A stretch of 64,000 nucleotides of DNA from Kribbella jiaozuonensis. Its GTDB lineage: Bacteria; Actinomycetota; Actinomycetes; Propionibacteriales; Kribbellaceae. The position numbers and the translations under genes were made by a program. Positions 1-8,476 of this stretch are shown piece after piece. The notes under the pieces are model-generated. The model was given only the letters and a program-made list of their open reading frames with translations. It did no database searches and was not told where the DNA came from. The stretch is taken from assembly GCF_005233875.1 (NCBI RefSeq), contig NZ_SZPZ01000005.1:434001-498000 (forward strand), given 5' to 3'. Every line of letters begins with the position of its first letter. Within the stretch, counting starts at the first letter, position 1.

Positions 1-812
1 ATGCCCTTGCCGACCAGCACGACGTACGGCGTCTTCTTCGTCGCACCGGCGGGCACGTAGTCGAGGCGGATGAACCGCGGCGGCCGGGTGGAGCCCTGAC
101 CGACCGCGAGGATGCCGCCGAAACCTTCCTCGGCAAGCCGCTTCTCGTCCCAGACCTCCACCTCGAGGCCGGTCGCTCCGGCCACCTCGATGGCCCGCGC
201 GGCCATCCACGCCGGGTCCTTCTCGTTCGACGGCGTGATCGCGAGCTGCCGCGCGAGCCAACCGGTCCGGCCGACGACGACGCCGCGGTCGACGACCGGC
301 TGGCGGGCTTCCGGCGTACCGTCGGTCAGCGTGACCTTGCCGACCGCGGGCTTGCCCGGGTCGACCGTCTTCTGGGTGTACGAGAACGAGCCGAGAACGA
401 CGCCCTCGGCGAACGCCTGCAGCGCCGCGTCATCGATGCCCTCGGCAACGACTGTGGTGAGCTCATCCTTGCCGCGACCGAACCGGGCGACCGCCGCACC
501 GGCGTGTCGCAGGTCCTTGGCGCTGCCGTCGCCGGCGCCGACCAGCACGATCTCGGCCACCTCGCCGGCCAGCAGCGGGTACGCCGCGACCGCGCCGGCG
601 GACGGGCTGAAGCCGGTCTCCTGCTGTACTTCGAGCAATCGGTCGAGGTCGACGCCGAGTCGCTCGCCGGCCTCCTTCGCGGCGGCCGGCAGACCGCTCT
701 CGTCACCGACGACGATCACCCAGGTCGGGGAACCGTGCACCGGCAGACCGGGCTGCCAGGCGACGCCCGGGAGGCTGGGAAAGGGGGACGAACTGCTGCT
801 GCGGCGAGCCAC
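1..812 (-). CDS. pepA: Leucyl aminopeptidase (M17), 3' part missing
   Basis: Cytosolic two-metal M17 aminopeptidase that removes N-terminal residues from peptides. About 270 codons are visible; the gene runs off the left edge, so the catalytic metal-binding domain is not in the window. The visible part is the N-terminal domain, followed by the family-typical ITPSNEKDPAWMA (about residues 192-204) and, at the edge, VVLVGKG, which leads into the family's metal-binding block. The chosen start is GTG at 812, with a GAGG element upstream and an in-frame TGA 27 bases further up. It reads in the same direction as the DUF3117 gene but is separated from it by a terminator-like hairpin. Family assignment is firm; the exact start is less so. 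Confidence 0.88.
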   Translation of the reverse strand, partial: MARRSSSSSPFPSLPGVAWQPGLPVHGSPTWVIVVGDESGLPAAAKEAGERLGVDLDRLLEVQQETGFSPSAGAVAAYPLLAGEVAEIVLVGAGDGSAKDLRHAGAAVARFGRGKDELTTVVAEGIDDAALQAFAEGVVLGSFSYTQKTVDPGKPAVGKVTLTDGTPEARQPVVDRGVVVGRTGWLARQLAITPSNEKDPAWMAARAIEVAGATGLEVEVWDEKRLAEEGFGGILAVGQGSTRPPRFIRLDYVPAGATKKTPYVVLVGKG

Positions 813-858
813 TAGGAGGACCTCACTGAAGTTTGATCACAATAGGGTGCAACCGTAA

Positions 859-898
859 CGACCCCGGCCGGTGCCGGAAACAGCACCCACCGGGGTCG
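859..898 (-). terminator. Hairpin between DUF3117 gene and pepA
   Basis: Inverted repeat with arms 859-874 and 883-898 (14 of 16 pairs match, GC-rich) and an 8-base loop. It lies downstream of the DUF3117 stop and upstream of pepA, so it probably ends the short upstream transcript. No clear T-tract follows. Confidence 0.6.
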
Positions 899-952
899 CA
901 GGATTGTCAGAGGAGTGCGAGGCCATGTCCCGGCACCCCGGGGAGAACCTGG

Positions 953-1120
953 TCAGCCGACGACAGCCTTGAGCGCGTTCCCGAGCTCGGTCGCTTCGTC
1001 CGCGTTGAGCTCGACGACGAGCCGGCCGCCGCCCTCGAGCGGAACCCGCATCACGATCCCGCGGCCCTCCTTGGTGACCTCGAGCGGACCATCGCCCGTC
1101 CGCGGCTTCATCGCCGCCAT
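953..1120 (-). CDS. DUF3117 small conserved protein
   Basis: A 55-residue protein that starts MAAMKPRTGDGPLEVTKEG and matches the short, highly conserved actinobacterial DUF3117 family. It ends with LNADEATELGNALKAVVG. No membrane segment or signal peptide is visible and its function is unknown. The start ATG at 1120 has an AAGGGG element upstream. It lies divergently from the PaaX-like gene. In mycobacteria a DUF3117 protein lies beside tag; here tag is 4 kb away. Confidence 0.88.
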   Translation of the reverse strand: MAAMKPRTGDGPLEVTKEGRGIVMRVPLEGGGRLVVELNADEATELGNALKAVVG

Positions 1121-1286
1121 GCGCGCACCCCTTCCCAGTGTCGGTGTTGAGCGACGACACCGCGCGGGGAACCGTCGCCGGCGCCGTTGCGGTGATGCGC
1201 CGTCGGCGCGTATCGCAGTGTGTATCAGACCCCATTATTCCCGATCCCAGGCCAGAGCCGTGCACCATACGGCAGACTCGAGTCTT

Positions 1287-2105
1287 GTGCACGCCCGTTC
1301 AGCCCTCTTCGACCTGTACGGCGACCACCTGCGCGCGCGTGGCGCGCGCGCCCCGGTCGCGGCCCTGGTCCAGCTGCTCGCGCCGCTCGGCGTCCATCCG
1401 CCGGCGGTGCGGACCGCCGTGTCGCGGATGGTCCGGCAGGGCTGGCTGGAGCCGGTCCGGATCGAGGGACAACCCGGGTACGCGTTGACGTCCCGGGCGC
1501 GTCGCCGGCTCGACGACGCCGCCGCCCGGATCTACCGGACCGCCCCGGACGGCACGCCGGTGGTCACCGGTTCCGAGGGGCCGGGCGACTGGGACCGGCA
1601 CTGGCATCTGGGCATCCTGCGCGAGGTGCCGAACGCGCGTCGCCGCGAGCAGCTCGCGAGCCAACTCGCCTTCCTGGGTTGGGCTCCGCTGTCCGACGGC
1701 GCCTGGGTCGGGCTGCGCAACGACACTGAGGTCGACCAGATTCTCGGCATGGAAGGGATCGCCGCGGACCGGTTCCGCGCGCCGGTCGACGACGGCGCCG
1801 TGGAGTTCGCCCGGCGGGTCTGGAAACTGGACGAGCTCGGCGCGTCGTACGACGCCTGGCTGATCGAGGCGAAGTCGCTGGTCGACGAGGCCGGCGACGG
1901 CGGGGGTGACGAGCAGGCCTTTGCGGTCCGGTCGGAGCTGGTGCACGAGTGGCGCAAGTTCCTGTTCCGCGACCCGGGGCTGCCGGACGAGCTGCTGCCC
2001 GATGACTGGGCCGGCACCAGGGCGGCCGAGTTCTTCGATTTCCACGCCGAACGACTGGGCCCCGCGGCCGGGCGTTTCGTCGACAACTGCCTGACACTGC
2101 ACTGA
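1287..2105 (+). CDS. PaaX-family transcriptional regulator
   Basis: A 272-residue DNA-binding regulator of the PaaX type (in known members, a phenylacetyl-CoA-responsive repressor). The N-terminal winged helix (about residues 1-75) carries LLAPLGVHPPAVRTAVSRMV and a wing with QPGYALTSRARRRLDDA. The central ferredoxin-like domain has DWDRHWHLGILREVPNARR, and the C-terminal domain has EWRKFLFRDPGLPDELLPDDW, a family hallmark. The open frame continues far upstream, but homology begins at the GTG chosen here; GTG at 1260 is an alternative. The next gene, a crotonase 32 bases downstream, is its likely partner or target. No other phenylacetate genes are nearby, so the effector is uncertain. Confidence 0.85.
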   Translation: MHARSALFDLYGDHLRARGARAPVAALVQLLAPLGVHPPAVRTAVSRMVRQGWLEPVRIEGQPGYALTSRARRRLDDAAARIYRTAPDGTPVVTGSEGPGDWDRHWHLGILREVPNARRREQLASQLAFLGWAPLSDGAWVGLRNDTEVDQILGMEGIAADRFRAPVDDGAVEFARRVWKLDELGASYDAWLIEAKSLVDEAGDGGGDEQAFAVRSELVHEWRKFLFRDPGLPDELLPDDWAGTRAAEFFDFHAERLGPAAGRFVDNCLTLH

Positions 2106-2137
2106 AATTTTCACCGACAGTCAAGGAGCTGACCACG

Positions 2138-2929
2138 ATGAGTGACTCCGTTGTGTACGCCGTCTCGGACGGCGTGGCCACCATCACCCTGAACCGGCCG
2201 GACGCGATGAACTCGCTCGACACGCCGACGAAGGTCCTGCTCCGGGACACCATCCAGACGGCCGCCGACGACCCCGCCGTACGCGTCGTCGTACTGACCG
2301 GGACCGGGCGGGCGTTCTGCGTCGGGCAGGACCTGAAGGAGCACATCGGGCTGCTGCAGGCCAACGACGAGGCCGCGCTGTGGAGCACAGTGCCGGACCA
2401 CTACGCGCCGATCGCGCTCGCCCTCACCGAGATGCCGAAACCGGTGATCGCGGCGGTCAACGGTGTGGCGGCCGGCGCCGGCGCGTCGATGGCGTTCGCC
2501 TGCGACTTCCGCGTGGTGGCCGACACCGCGGGGTTCAACCTCGCCTTCACCGGCATCGCGCTGTCCTGCGACACGGGCATCTCCTGGACGCTCCCCCGGC
2601 TCATCGGGCGGGCGAAGGCTCTGGAGTTGCTGTACTTCCCGCGCACCATCCCCGCGGCCGAATCGCTTGACCTCGGCCTGGCGACCTCGGTCGTCCCTGC
2701 CTTGGAGCTGGAGACCACCGTCGCCGCGCTCGCCGGGAAGCTCGCCAAGGGGCCGACGGTTGCCTACGGCGCCGTCCGTCAGTCGGTGAACTACTCGGCC
2801 ACCCACACGCTGGCCGAGTCGCTGGCGTTCGAGGCGGGTCAGATGCAGCTGACCGGCGGGACCGAGGACCACCACAACGCGGTCGCGTCGTTCGTCGCGA
2901 AGGAGAAGCCCACCTTCAACGGCCGATGA
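2138..2929 (+). CDS. Enoyl-CoA hydratase/isomerase family (crotonase)
   Basis: A 263-residue cytosolic crotonase-fold enzyme acting on acyl-CoA thioesters. It shows GRAFCVGQDLKE (about residues 63-74), AAVNGVAAGAGASMAFACD (about 108-126, oxyanion-hole region) and SWTLPRLIGRAKALEL. The N-terminal VATITLNRPDAMNSLD is typical. The start ATG has AAGGAG upstream. It is 32 bases downstream of the PaaX-like gene and probably co-transcribed. It resembles PaaG/PaaF-type enzymes, but with no paa ring-oxygenation genes here the specific substrate cannot be assigned. Confidence 0.85.
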   Translation: MSDSVVYAVSDGVATITLNRPDAMNSLDTPTKVLLRDTIQTAADDPAVRVVVLTGTGRAFCVGQDLKEHIGLLQANDEAALWSTVPDHYAPIALALTEMPKPVIAAVNGVAAGAGASMAFACDFRVVADTAGFNLAFTGIALSCDTGISWTLPRLIGRAKALELLYFPRTIPAAESLDLGLATSVVPALELETTVAALAGKLAKGPTVAYGAVRQSVNYSATHTLAESLAFEAGQMQLTGGTEDHHNAVASFVAKEKPTFNGR

Positions 2930-2937
2930 GCAGGGTC

Positions 2938-2966
2938 TTGTAATCGTTTACGTAAGCGATTACAAC
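2938..2966 (+). promoter_or_regulatory. LacI-type operator overlapping a promoter
   Basis: A 28-base palindrome (2938-2965, 13 of 14 pairs) containing AATCGTTT and AAGCGATT, both fitting the LacI-family core AANCGNTT. Its outer arms also form a promoter: TTGTAA (2938-2943) and TACAAC (2961-2966) are separated by exactly 17 bases. The GTG start of the esterase follows 7 bases after the -10 box, so the mRNA is likely leaderless and fully occluded by a bound repressor. Confidence 0.7.
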
Positions 2967-2973
2967 GTGAGCT

Positions 2974-5085
2974 GTGAGGAAACTGCTGCTGCCTGCCCTG
3001 ACCGCCGCCACGCTGATCGGGAGCTTCGTCGTGCCTGGGTCCAACGCCGCGCCTGCTGCGCCTGCTATTGAGCCAGGAGTGATCAAGTCCGCCGCCGCGC
3101 GGTCCGCAACGCTCGGCGAGGACATCAACTACAACGTCTACCTGCCGGCCGGGTACGACGCGTCCACCCGCCGCTACCCGGTCGTCTACCTGCTGCACGG
3201 GCGCGGGGACTCGATGAGCGCCTGGACGCAGGTGAAGAGCCGGCTCGACGAGTTGATCGGGACCGGTCAGATCCCGCCGACGATCGCGATCATGCCCGAC
3301 GCGCCGTGGAGCAGCCGGGCGAGCTGGTACGTCGACTCGGCGTACAAAGGCGCCGACCCCGGGCGGCCGGTGGAGACGGCGTTCTTCCGCGACTTCGTGC
3401 CGAAGATCGACGCGACGTACCGGACGATCGCGGACCGGAGCGGGCGGGCGATCGCCGGCTACTCGATGGGCGGCGCGGGTGCGCTGCGGTACTCGCTGGC
3501 GCACCCCGAGGTCTTCGGTGCGGCGATCGCGTTGAGCCCGGCGGTGTACTTCCCGTTGCCGCCGGCCGATTCGAGCACCCGCGATTTCGGTGCCTTCGGC
3601 AAGGGTAAGGATCCGTTCGTCGAGTCGACGTACCTGAAGCTGAACTGGCCGGCGACGCTGAAGTCGTTCTCGGCGACCGGGCTGAAGTCGCACCTGTACA
3701 TCGCGGTCGGCGACGACGAGTACAAGAACCCGAAGCCGATCGACGCGACCCACGACCTCGACTTCGAGGCGCATGTCGTGTTCAACCAGGCGTCCCGGGT
3801 GCCGAACCTGACGTCGGAGTTCCGCGTCGTCAACGGCGGACACGACTGGGACGTGTGGGGGCCGACGTTCGCCGAAGGCGCGAAGTACATCTTCCAGTAC
3901 ATCGGCAAGCCGCCGGCCGTCCCGATGCAGGCCGCGATCACCGGTACGGCGGGCGACGACCGCGCCGGCGGGATCGCGACTGATGCCTCGGGCAACGTTT
4001 ATCAGGCGGTCGCGGCGGCGGGTGCGCTGGACGGTCAGCCGTACGCGGGCGGGACGGACGTCGCTCTGGTCAAGTACCGGGCGGACGGCTCGCGGGAGTG
4101 GACGCGCTCGCTCGGGACGAGTGGCACGGAACGGGCGTACGGCGTTGCTGTCGACGCGGACGGGCGCGTCGTGGTGACCGGGTACACGAACGGCGATCTG
4201 GACGGCAAGCATGCCGGAAACGCTACGGACGATGGGTTTGTGGCGCAGTACGACGCCGACGGGAATCGGCGGTGGCTGACGCAGTTCGGCGTACCGGGGG
4301 TGGCGGATCGCAGCTACTCGGTGAGTGTGTCCGGGACCGATGTCTATGTCGGCGGCTACACGAAGGGCGCGTTGGACGGGGCGAACCAGGGCGACAAGGA
4401 TGTGTTCGTCGCTCGGCTTGACGGTGACGGGCGGCTGGTGTGGTTGCGGCAGACCGGAGGAGCGGGCGAGGACAAGGGGATGGCGGTCGCTGTCTCGGAT
4501 GGTTCGGTGTATCTGGGTGGAATGATCGCCGGCGACGGCGGTGTGGACGGTCTGCTCGCCCGCTATTCGACGGACGGCACTCCGATGTGGGTGAAGCAGG
4601 TCGGCACGTCTGCGGCGGACGAGGTGTGGGCGCTGGCCGCGGACCCTGCCGGTGGTGTGTATCTCGCCGGCTACACGGCAGGTGACTTCGCCGGAACGCT
4701 CAACGGCGACAAGGATTTCCTGGTCGCCCGCGCCGATTCCGACGGCAACCTGACCTGGCGCGACCAGCTCGGCACGTCCACCAACGACAAGGCCGCCGCT
4801 GTGGCAGTCGACCCCGCCGGCAACCTCTATGTCGCAGGCTTCACCGACGGCGCGTTGGAGACGCCGCTCGGCAAGTTCGACGGCGTGCTGACGAAGTACT
4901 CGCCTGAGCACACACGCAGTTGGACCCGCCAGTTCGGTACTGCGGACGACGACGCGGCGGACGCCTTCGCCGAAGCGAATCTCTACCTCATCGCTACCCC
5001 GACGGGCACCCAACTGAGTGGGCTGACCGGAACGGATGTGTTCCGGACAGCCTTCACTTCAGACGGCTCGAACAACCTGCCGTAG
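2974..5085 (+). CDS. Secreted esterase fused to SBBP beta-propeller
   Basis: A 703-residue exported protein. Residues 1-25 are a Sec signal peptide (MRKLLLPALTAATLIGSF...). Residues about 40-310 form an alpha/beta-hydrolase of the esterase D/feruloyl-esterase type: YLLHGRGDSMSAW (oxyanion region), nucleophile Ser164 in GYSMGG, probable Asp247/248 in VGDDEY and His290 in GGHDWD. From about residue 318 to the end there are six to seven repeats of about 50 residues, such as AYGVAVDADGRVVVTGYTNGDLDG and DKDVFVARLDGDG, which match SBBP beta-propeller repeats. The likely role is extracellular release of ester-linked groups from plant or microbial polymers; the substrate is unknown. A LacI-type operator covers its promoter, suggesting sugar induction. 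Confidence 0.82.
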   Translation: MRKLLLPALTAATLIGSFVVPGSNAAPAAPAIEPGVIKSAAARSATLGEDINYNVYLPAGYDASTRRYPVVYLLHGRGDSMSAWTQVKSRLDELIGTGQIPPTIAIMPDAPWSSRASWYVDSAYKGADPGRPVETAFFRDFVPKIDATYRTIADRSGRAIAGYSMGGAGALRYSLAHPEVFGAAIALSPAVYFPLPPADSSTRDFGAFGKGKDPFVESTYLKLNWPATLKSFSATGLKSHLYIAVGDDEYKNPKPIDATHDLDFEAHVVFNQASRVPNLTSEFRVVNGGHDWDVWGPTFAEGAKYIFQYIGKPPAVPMQAAITGTAGDDRAGGIATDASGNVYQAVAAAGALDGQPYAGGTDVALVKYRADGSREWTRSLGTSGTERAYGVAVDADGRVVVTGYTNGDLDGKHAGNATDDGFVAQYDADGNRRWLTQFGVPGVADRSYSVSVSGTDVYVGGYTKGALDGANQGDKDVFVARLDGDGRLVWLRQTGGAGEDKGMAVAVSDGSVYLGGMIAGDGGVDGLLARYSTDGTPMWVKQVGTSAADEVWALAADPAGGVYLAGYTAGDFAGTLNGDKDFLVARADSDGNLTWRDQLGTSTNDKAAAVAVDPAGNLYVAGFTDGALETPLGKFDGVLTKYSPEHTRSWTRQFGTADDDAADAFAEANLYLIATPTGTQLSGLTGTDVFRTAFTSDGSNNLP

Positions 5086-5276
5086 AACGTTTGGTGGGCT
5101 CCCAGACCGCGTTCCGGCCGGGCGAGTCACGGCCGGACAACCACCTGACAGTCGGGGAGCCCGTTGAACACCTCATCACGTTCAGTGCCCGGTGCACAAC
5201 TCGTTCAGCCGTTTGTGTTTGCGTTTCGCCAAAGAGCCTTTTGCAGATGCAGAAGGCAGCTGCACGTGCACGAGAT

Positions 5277-5837
5277 TTACCGGGCTATACAGGTCTTCAA
5301 GTGGTCGTTCACGATGCCGGTGGCCTGCATCAACGCGTACGCCGTGGTCGGTCCGACGAAGACGAATCCCTTCTTCTTCAGGGCCTTCGACATCGCCACG
5401 GACTCGGGTGTGGTGGCCGGTACGTCGGCGAACGTCCTGGGTGCCTTGTGCTTGGCCGGCCTGAACGACCAGAGCAGCTCGGTGAACTCGCCGTCGTCCA
5501 GCTCCAGCAGTGCGCGGGCGTTGTTGATCGTCGCGTTGATCTTGAGCCGGTTGCGGACGATGCCGGGATCGGCCATCAGCCGGTCGAAGTCGGCCTGGTC
5601 GTACTTCGCGATCGCCTCCGGGTCGAAGTGGGCGAACGCAGTACGGAAGTTCTCGCGTTTGCGGAGGATCGTGATCCACGACAGCCCGGACTGGAACCCT
5701 TCGAGCGTCATCCGCTCGAACAGGCCGACATCGGTGCGGATCTCCTTGCCCCACTCGGTGTCGTGATACTCGATGTACTCCGGTGCGGAGGTCGCCCAAC
5801 CGCAGCGCGGCTGCCTGTCCGGGCCGATCACGGTCAT
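5277..5837 (-). CDS. tag: DNA-3-methyladenine glycosylase I
   Basis: A 186-residue base-excision-repair glycosylase that removes 3-methyladenine from alkylated DNA. Family marks: RCGWATSAPEYIEYHDTEWG (about residues 11-30), GLSWITILRKRENFR, FVGPTTAYALMQATGIVNDH, and likely zinc ligands Cys12, His179 and Cys183. The start ATG at 5837 overlaps the stop of the upstream SRPBCC gene (ATGA), so translation is coupled. It is the last gene of a three-gene operon with the DivIVA-domain and SRPBCC genes, an association also seen in mycobacteria (DivIVA-like next to tag). Confidence 0.94.
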   Translation of the reverse strand: MTVIGPDRQPRCGWATSAPEYIEYHDTEWGKEIRTDVGLFERMTLEGFQSGLSWITILRKRENFRTAFAHFDPEAIAKYDQADFDRLMADPGIVRNRLKINATINNARALLELDDGEFTELLWSFRPAKHKAPRTFADVPATTPESVAMSKALKKKGFVFVGPTTAYALMQATGIVNDHLKTCIAR

Positions 5838-6274
5838 GCGCCGACCTCGCGGGTCAGGCGGTGGAGGGAGACCCGCATCATCAGCTCGAAGGCTGGTCGG
5901 GCCACGGTCCAGCCGAGTCGGCCGAGCGGCGGGTCGACGTCCTCTTCCCAGGTGAAGACGCTGCCGGAGGAGACCGGCGCGATCGTGAACGTGCCGGTGC
6001 CCCGGACGATCTTGCCGAGATGCTTCACCGTGCACTCGCGCGGCGGATCCCAGTGTGTGATGACCATGTCGTCAGTGAACCCGATGCCACCGACAGAAGT
6101 CCGCGCGGCGACCCCACCGCCGACACCGATGCCGTCGTTCTCAGTTCCCCAGACGCGGGTCAGCAACATCCAGCGCGACTGCCGGTCCCAGTCCATCACG
6201 ACGTCCCAGGCGGCCTCCGGCGACAGCCGCAGCACGACCGACGCCTCCGCGTGACAACTCCCCGTCCCGTTCAT
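5834..6274 (-). CDS. SRPBCC-fold (polyketide cyclase-like) protein
   Basis: A 146-residue START/SRPBCC-fold protein, which normally forms a hydrophobic ligand pocket. Visible marks are CHAEASVVLRLSPEAAWDVV at the N-terminus, a central stretch GFTDDMVITHWDPPRECTVKH, and a C-terminal helix RPAFELMMRVSLHRL. No catalytic residues can be named. Its ATG overlaps the upstream stop by one base (TGATG) and its own stop overlaps the tag start, so it sits in a tightly coupled operon. It may act on lipids near the envelope together with the DivIVA-like protein, but that is speculation. Confidence 0.75.
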   Translation of the reverse strand: MNGTGSCHAEASVVLRLSPEAAWDVVMDWDRQSRWMLLTRVWGTENDGIGVGGGVAARTSVGGIGFTDDMVITHWDPPRECTVKHLGKIVRGTGTFTIAPVSSGSVFTWEEDVDPPLGRLGWTVARPAFELMMRVSLHRLTREVGA

Positions 6275-7539
6275 CAGCTCGGCCGCTGATAAGCGCCTTC
6301 CCCTTCTTGATCCGCCGGCGGCCAGAACTGCCACCCCTCCCCCTCCCCGTGCTGCCCACCCTGCTGCGTGCCGGACTGCTGCGTGCCGGACTGCTGCGTG
6401 CCGGACTGCGGATGGGCGGACTGCTGCGGGCCGGGCTGCGGATGGGCGGACTGCTGCTGCGAGGACTGCCGCTGTGAGGACTGCCACGAGTCGGGCTGCT
6501 CCTGCGGAGCGGGCGCCTGCTGCTGGGCCTGTTGCTGGGCAGCGGGCTGCTGAGCTGGGGCCTGCTGCTCCCGGACGACGTACTGCTCCTGTTGCGTCCA
6601 GTGCTGTGCGGGAGCGGCCGGCTCGTGCTCCACGTCAGCCGACTCCGGCGGCGGCATCTGCGTCCAGTGCTGCGCCGGACCGGCCTGCTCGGCCGGCACC
6701 GGCTGCGCGTCAGCTGACTGCGGGGCGGCTGGCTGCAGGTCGGCTGACTGCTGGGGCGACTGCTGCGGCGGCGACTGCGGCGGCGACTGCTGCTGGGCTG
6801 ACTCCTGCGCGCCGGCTGGCGGCGTCTGCTCCTGCGGTGACTGCTGGGCGGCGGCTTGCGGCGGCTGCTGCTCCTCCGGCTGCTGGGGGAACTGAGGTGT
6901 AGCGGGCGTCCGGCGTGGAGTGACCGGTTGGGACTGAGCTTCCAGGACGGCTCGGGCCTCGGCCTGGAGCCGTTCGTACTCGTCGGCGGCCGCTTCATGC
7001 CTCGTCCGCGGCAGCTCGGACGTCTCCGGCTCGTCATCGTCCGCCACCGCAGACTCAGTCGGCGGCTCGGCAGGAGCCACCGGGACAGCGACCTGCGGCA
7101 CCTCCGCGGTCGAGTCCTTCGGTTCCTCCTTCGACGGCTCACCGGCCGGAAAGTCCCCGCCGACCATGATCGGCTGATGCGGCCCGGTGTCCTCGAACTC
7201 GGACGCGTCGTACCGCGACTTGGACGTGAACCCGGCGCCCTCCGGCGCATCCACGATCGGCGCCACCGCTCGCTCGAGATCCGCGATCCGGCGGTCCCGC
7301 TCAGCGACCTCTTTCGCGACCCGTTCGAGCAGCGTGTCGACCTCGTCCATCCGGTAGCCGCGCACCCCGACCGCGAACCGCGCCGACTCGATATCCGTCG
7401 ACGTCAGCACCTGCCGTGCGGGCACGGTCATGTCGGGCCGGTCGTCGTACGCCGTGCTCATGGCACCCCAACGACCCGAGGCCACTACCGCGACAGCCCC
7501 GATCAACACCACGACGATCAGCCCGAAGAACCACATCAC
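6274..7539 (-). CDS. DivIVA-domain membrane protein with Q/P-rich tail
   Basis: A 421-residue protein with an N-terminal membrane helix (MWFFGLIVVVLIGAVAVVAS), a short DivIVA-type segment at about residues 50-100 (FAVGVRGYRMDEVDTLLERV followed by a coiled coil rich in E, R and A) and a disordered C-terminal half dominated by Q, P, S and A. The tail has exact short repeats such as SGTQQ three times and SAHPQ/SAHPQSG. The DNA for the tail (about 6365-6900) is built from tandem CTGCTG-like units. The family is linked to polar growth and septum placement. It is the first gene of the operon with SRPBCC and tag. The GTG start follows CACGAT by 7 bases, a -10-like arrangement. Confidence 0.8.
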   Translation of the reverse strand: MMWFFGLIVVVLIGAVAVVASGRWGAMSTAYDDRPDMTVPARQVLTSTDIESARFAVGVRGYRMDEVDTLLERVAKEVAERDRRIADLERAVAPIVDAPEGAGFTSKSRYDASEFEDTGPHQPIMVGGDFPAGEPSKEEPKDSTAEVPQVAVPVAPAEPPTESAVADDDEPETSELPRTRHEAAADEYERLQAEARAVLEAQSQPVTPRRTPATPQFPQQPEEQQPPQAAAQQSPQEQTPPAGAQESAQQQSPPQSPPQQSPQQSADLQPAAPQSADAQPVPAEQAGPAQHWTQMPPPESADVEHEPAAPAQHWTQQEQYVVREQQAPAQQPAAQQQAQQQAPAPQEQPDSWQSSQRQSSQQQSAHPQPGPQQSAHPQSGTQQSGTQQSGTQQGGQHGEGEGWQFWPPADQEGEGAYQRPS

Positions 7540-7590
7540 GGGTCCGATCGTGCCATGCCGTCCGAGTCAACCGAACCATCACCCGGGATT

Positions 7591-8439
7591 TCAGCTCCCG
7601 TCGGACCCCAGCCGGCGCGCCTTCGCGGAGGTGCTGTCGACGTCCTCCGCAGCCACCTCGGCGGCTTCCTGGGCCGCGGCGTCGGCGAGCTCGCCCGCCT
7701 TCATGATGTAGCTGATCGCCTCGTCGACGTCGTCGGTGACCGTGAACATGTCCAGATCGGCGGCCGAGATCTTGCCGTCCGCGAGCATCGTGCTCCGCAG
7801 CCAGTCGACCAGGCCGCCCCAGTACGCCGTACCGAACAGCACGACCGGGAACGACGTGACCTTGCGCGTCTGCGCCAGCGTGAGCGCCTCGAACAGCTCG
7901 TCCAGCGTGCCGAACCCGCCCGGCATCACCACGAACCCCTGGGCGTACTTCACGAACATCGTCTTGCGGGTGAAGAAGTACCGGAAGTTCATCCCGATAT
8001 CGACCCACTCGTTCAGCCCGTTCTCGAAGGGCAGCTCGATGCCGAGCCCGACCGACACGCCGCCGGCCTCGGACGCACCCTTGTTCGCGGCCTCCATCAC
8101 GCCCGGTCCGCCGCCGGTGATGACGGCGTACCCGGCCGCGACGAGCTTCCGCCCGCACTCCTCGGCCGCGGCGTACATCGGATCGTCAGGCTTCGTCCGC
8201 GCCGAGCCGAACACGCTGATAGCGGACCCGAGCTCGGCCAGCATGCCGAAACCCTCGATGAACTCCGACTGGATCCGCAGCACCCGCCACGGGTCGGTGT
8301 GCACCCAGTCCGACGGTCCGCGGCTGTCCAGCAGCCGCTGCTCGGAGGTGGAGTGCTGCACCTGCTTGCGCCGCATCACGATCGGCCCGCGCTGCTGCTG
8401 GCCGACGGGACGGTCGGGGTGGATCGATGGTTCTGACAT
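7591..8439 (-). CDS. LOG-family protein (TIGR00730)
   Basis: A 282-residue Rossmann-fold protein of the LOG family, whose characterised members release cytokinin bases from nucleoside 5'-monophosphates. Marks: SVFGSART (about residues 76-82), GGGPGVMEAANKGA (109-122) and PGGFGTLDELFE (173-184), the last containing the catalytic PGGxGTxxE motif. A charged C-terminal tail follows. It lies between the DivIVA gene and dapE, as in mycobacteria. The ATG start follows TAATCT by 6 bases without a Shine-Dalgarno site, so a leaderless mRNA is likely. Confidence 0.88.
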   Translation of the reverse strand: MSEPSIHPDRPVGQQQRGPIVMRRKQVQHSTSEQRLLDSRGPSDWVHTDPWRVLRIQSEFIEGFGMLAELGSAISVFGSARTKPDDPMYAAAEECGRKLVAAGYAVITGGGPGVMEAANKGASEAGGVSVGLGIELPFENGLNEWVDIGMNFRYFFTRKTMFVKYAQGFVVMPGGFGTLDELFEALTLAQTRKVTSFPVVLFGTAYWGGLVDWLRSTMLADGKISAADLDMFTVTDDVDEAISYIMKAGELADAAAQEAAEVAAEDVDSTSAKARRLGSDGS

Positions 8440-8451
8440 ACGTCCAGATTA
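8440..8451 (-). promoter_or_regulatory. -10 box TAATCT of the LOG gene
   Basis: TAATCT (8451-8446) lies 6 bases before the ATG at 8439, with no ribosome-binding site between. This is the leaderless arrangement repeated at many starts in this window. Confidence 0.55.
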
Positions 8452-8476
8452 TGGCCTGACCGGTAACGCCGACGGC

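Noticed and set aside
915..1286. Upstream extension of the PaaX-like gene to 915.
   Set aside because: The extension overlaps DUF3117 on the other strand and carries no homology.
1287..2929. Phenylacetate degradation cluster.
   Set aside because: Only a PaaX-like regulator and one crotonase are present; no paaABCDE, paaK or paaZ homologue is nearby.
2839..5013. A 724-codon open frame on the minus strand.
   Set aside because: It mirrors the esterase-propeller gene; composition is R/V-rich as expected for the reverse of GC-rich coding DNA.
5086..5276. Possible gene between the esterase and tag.
   Set aside because: The 190 bases hold no open frame with homology or start signal; only a short palindrome TGCACGTGCA was noticed, with no clear role.
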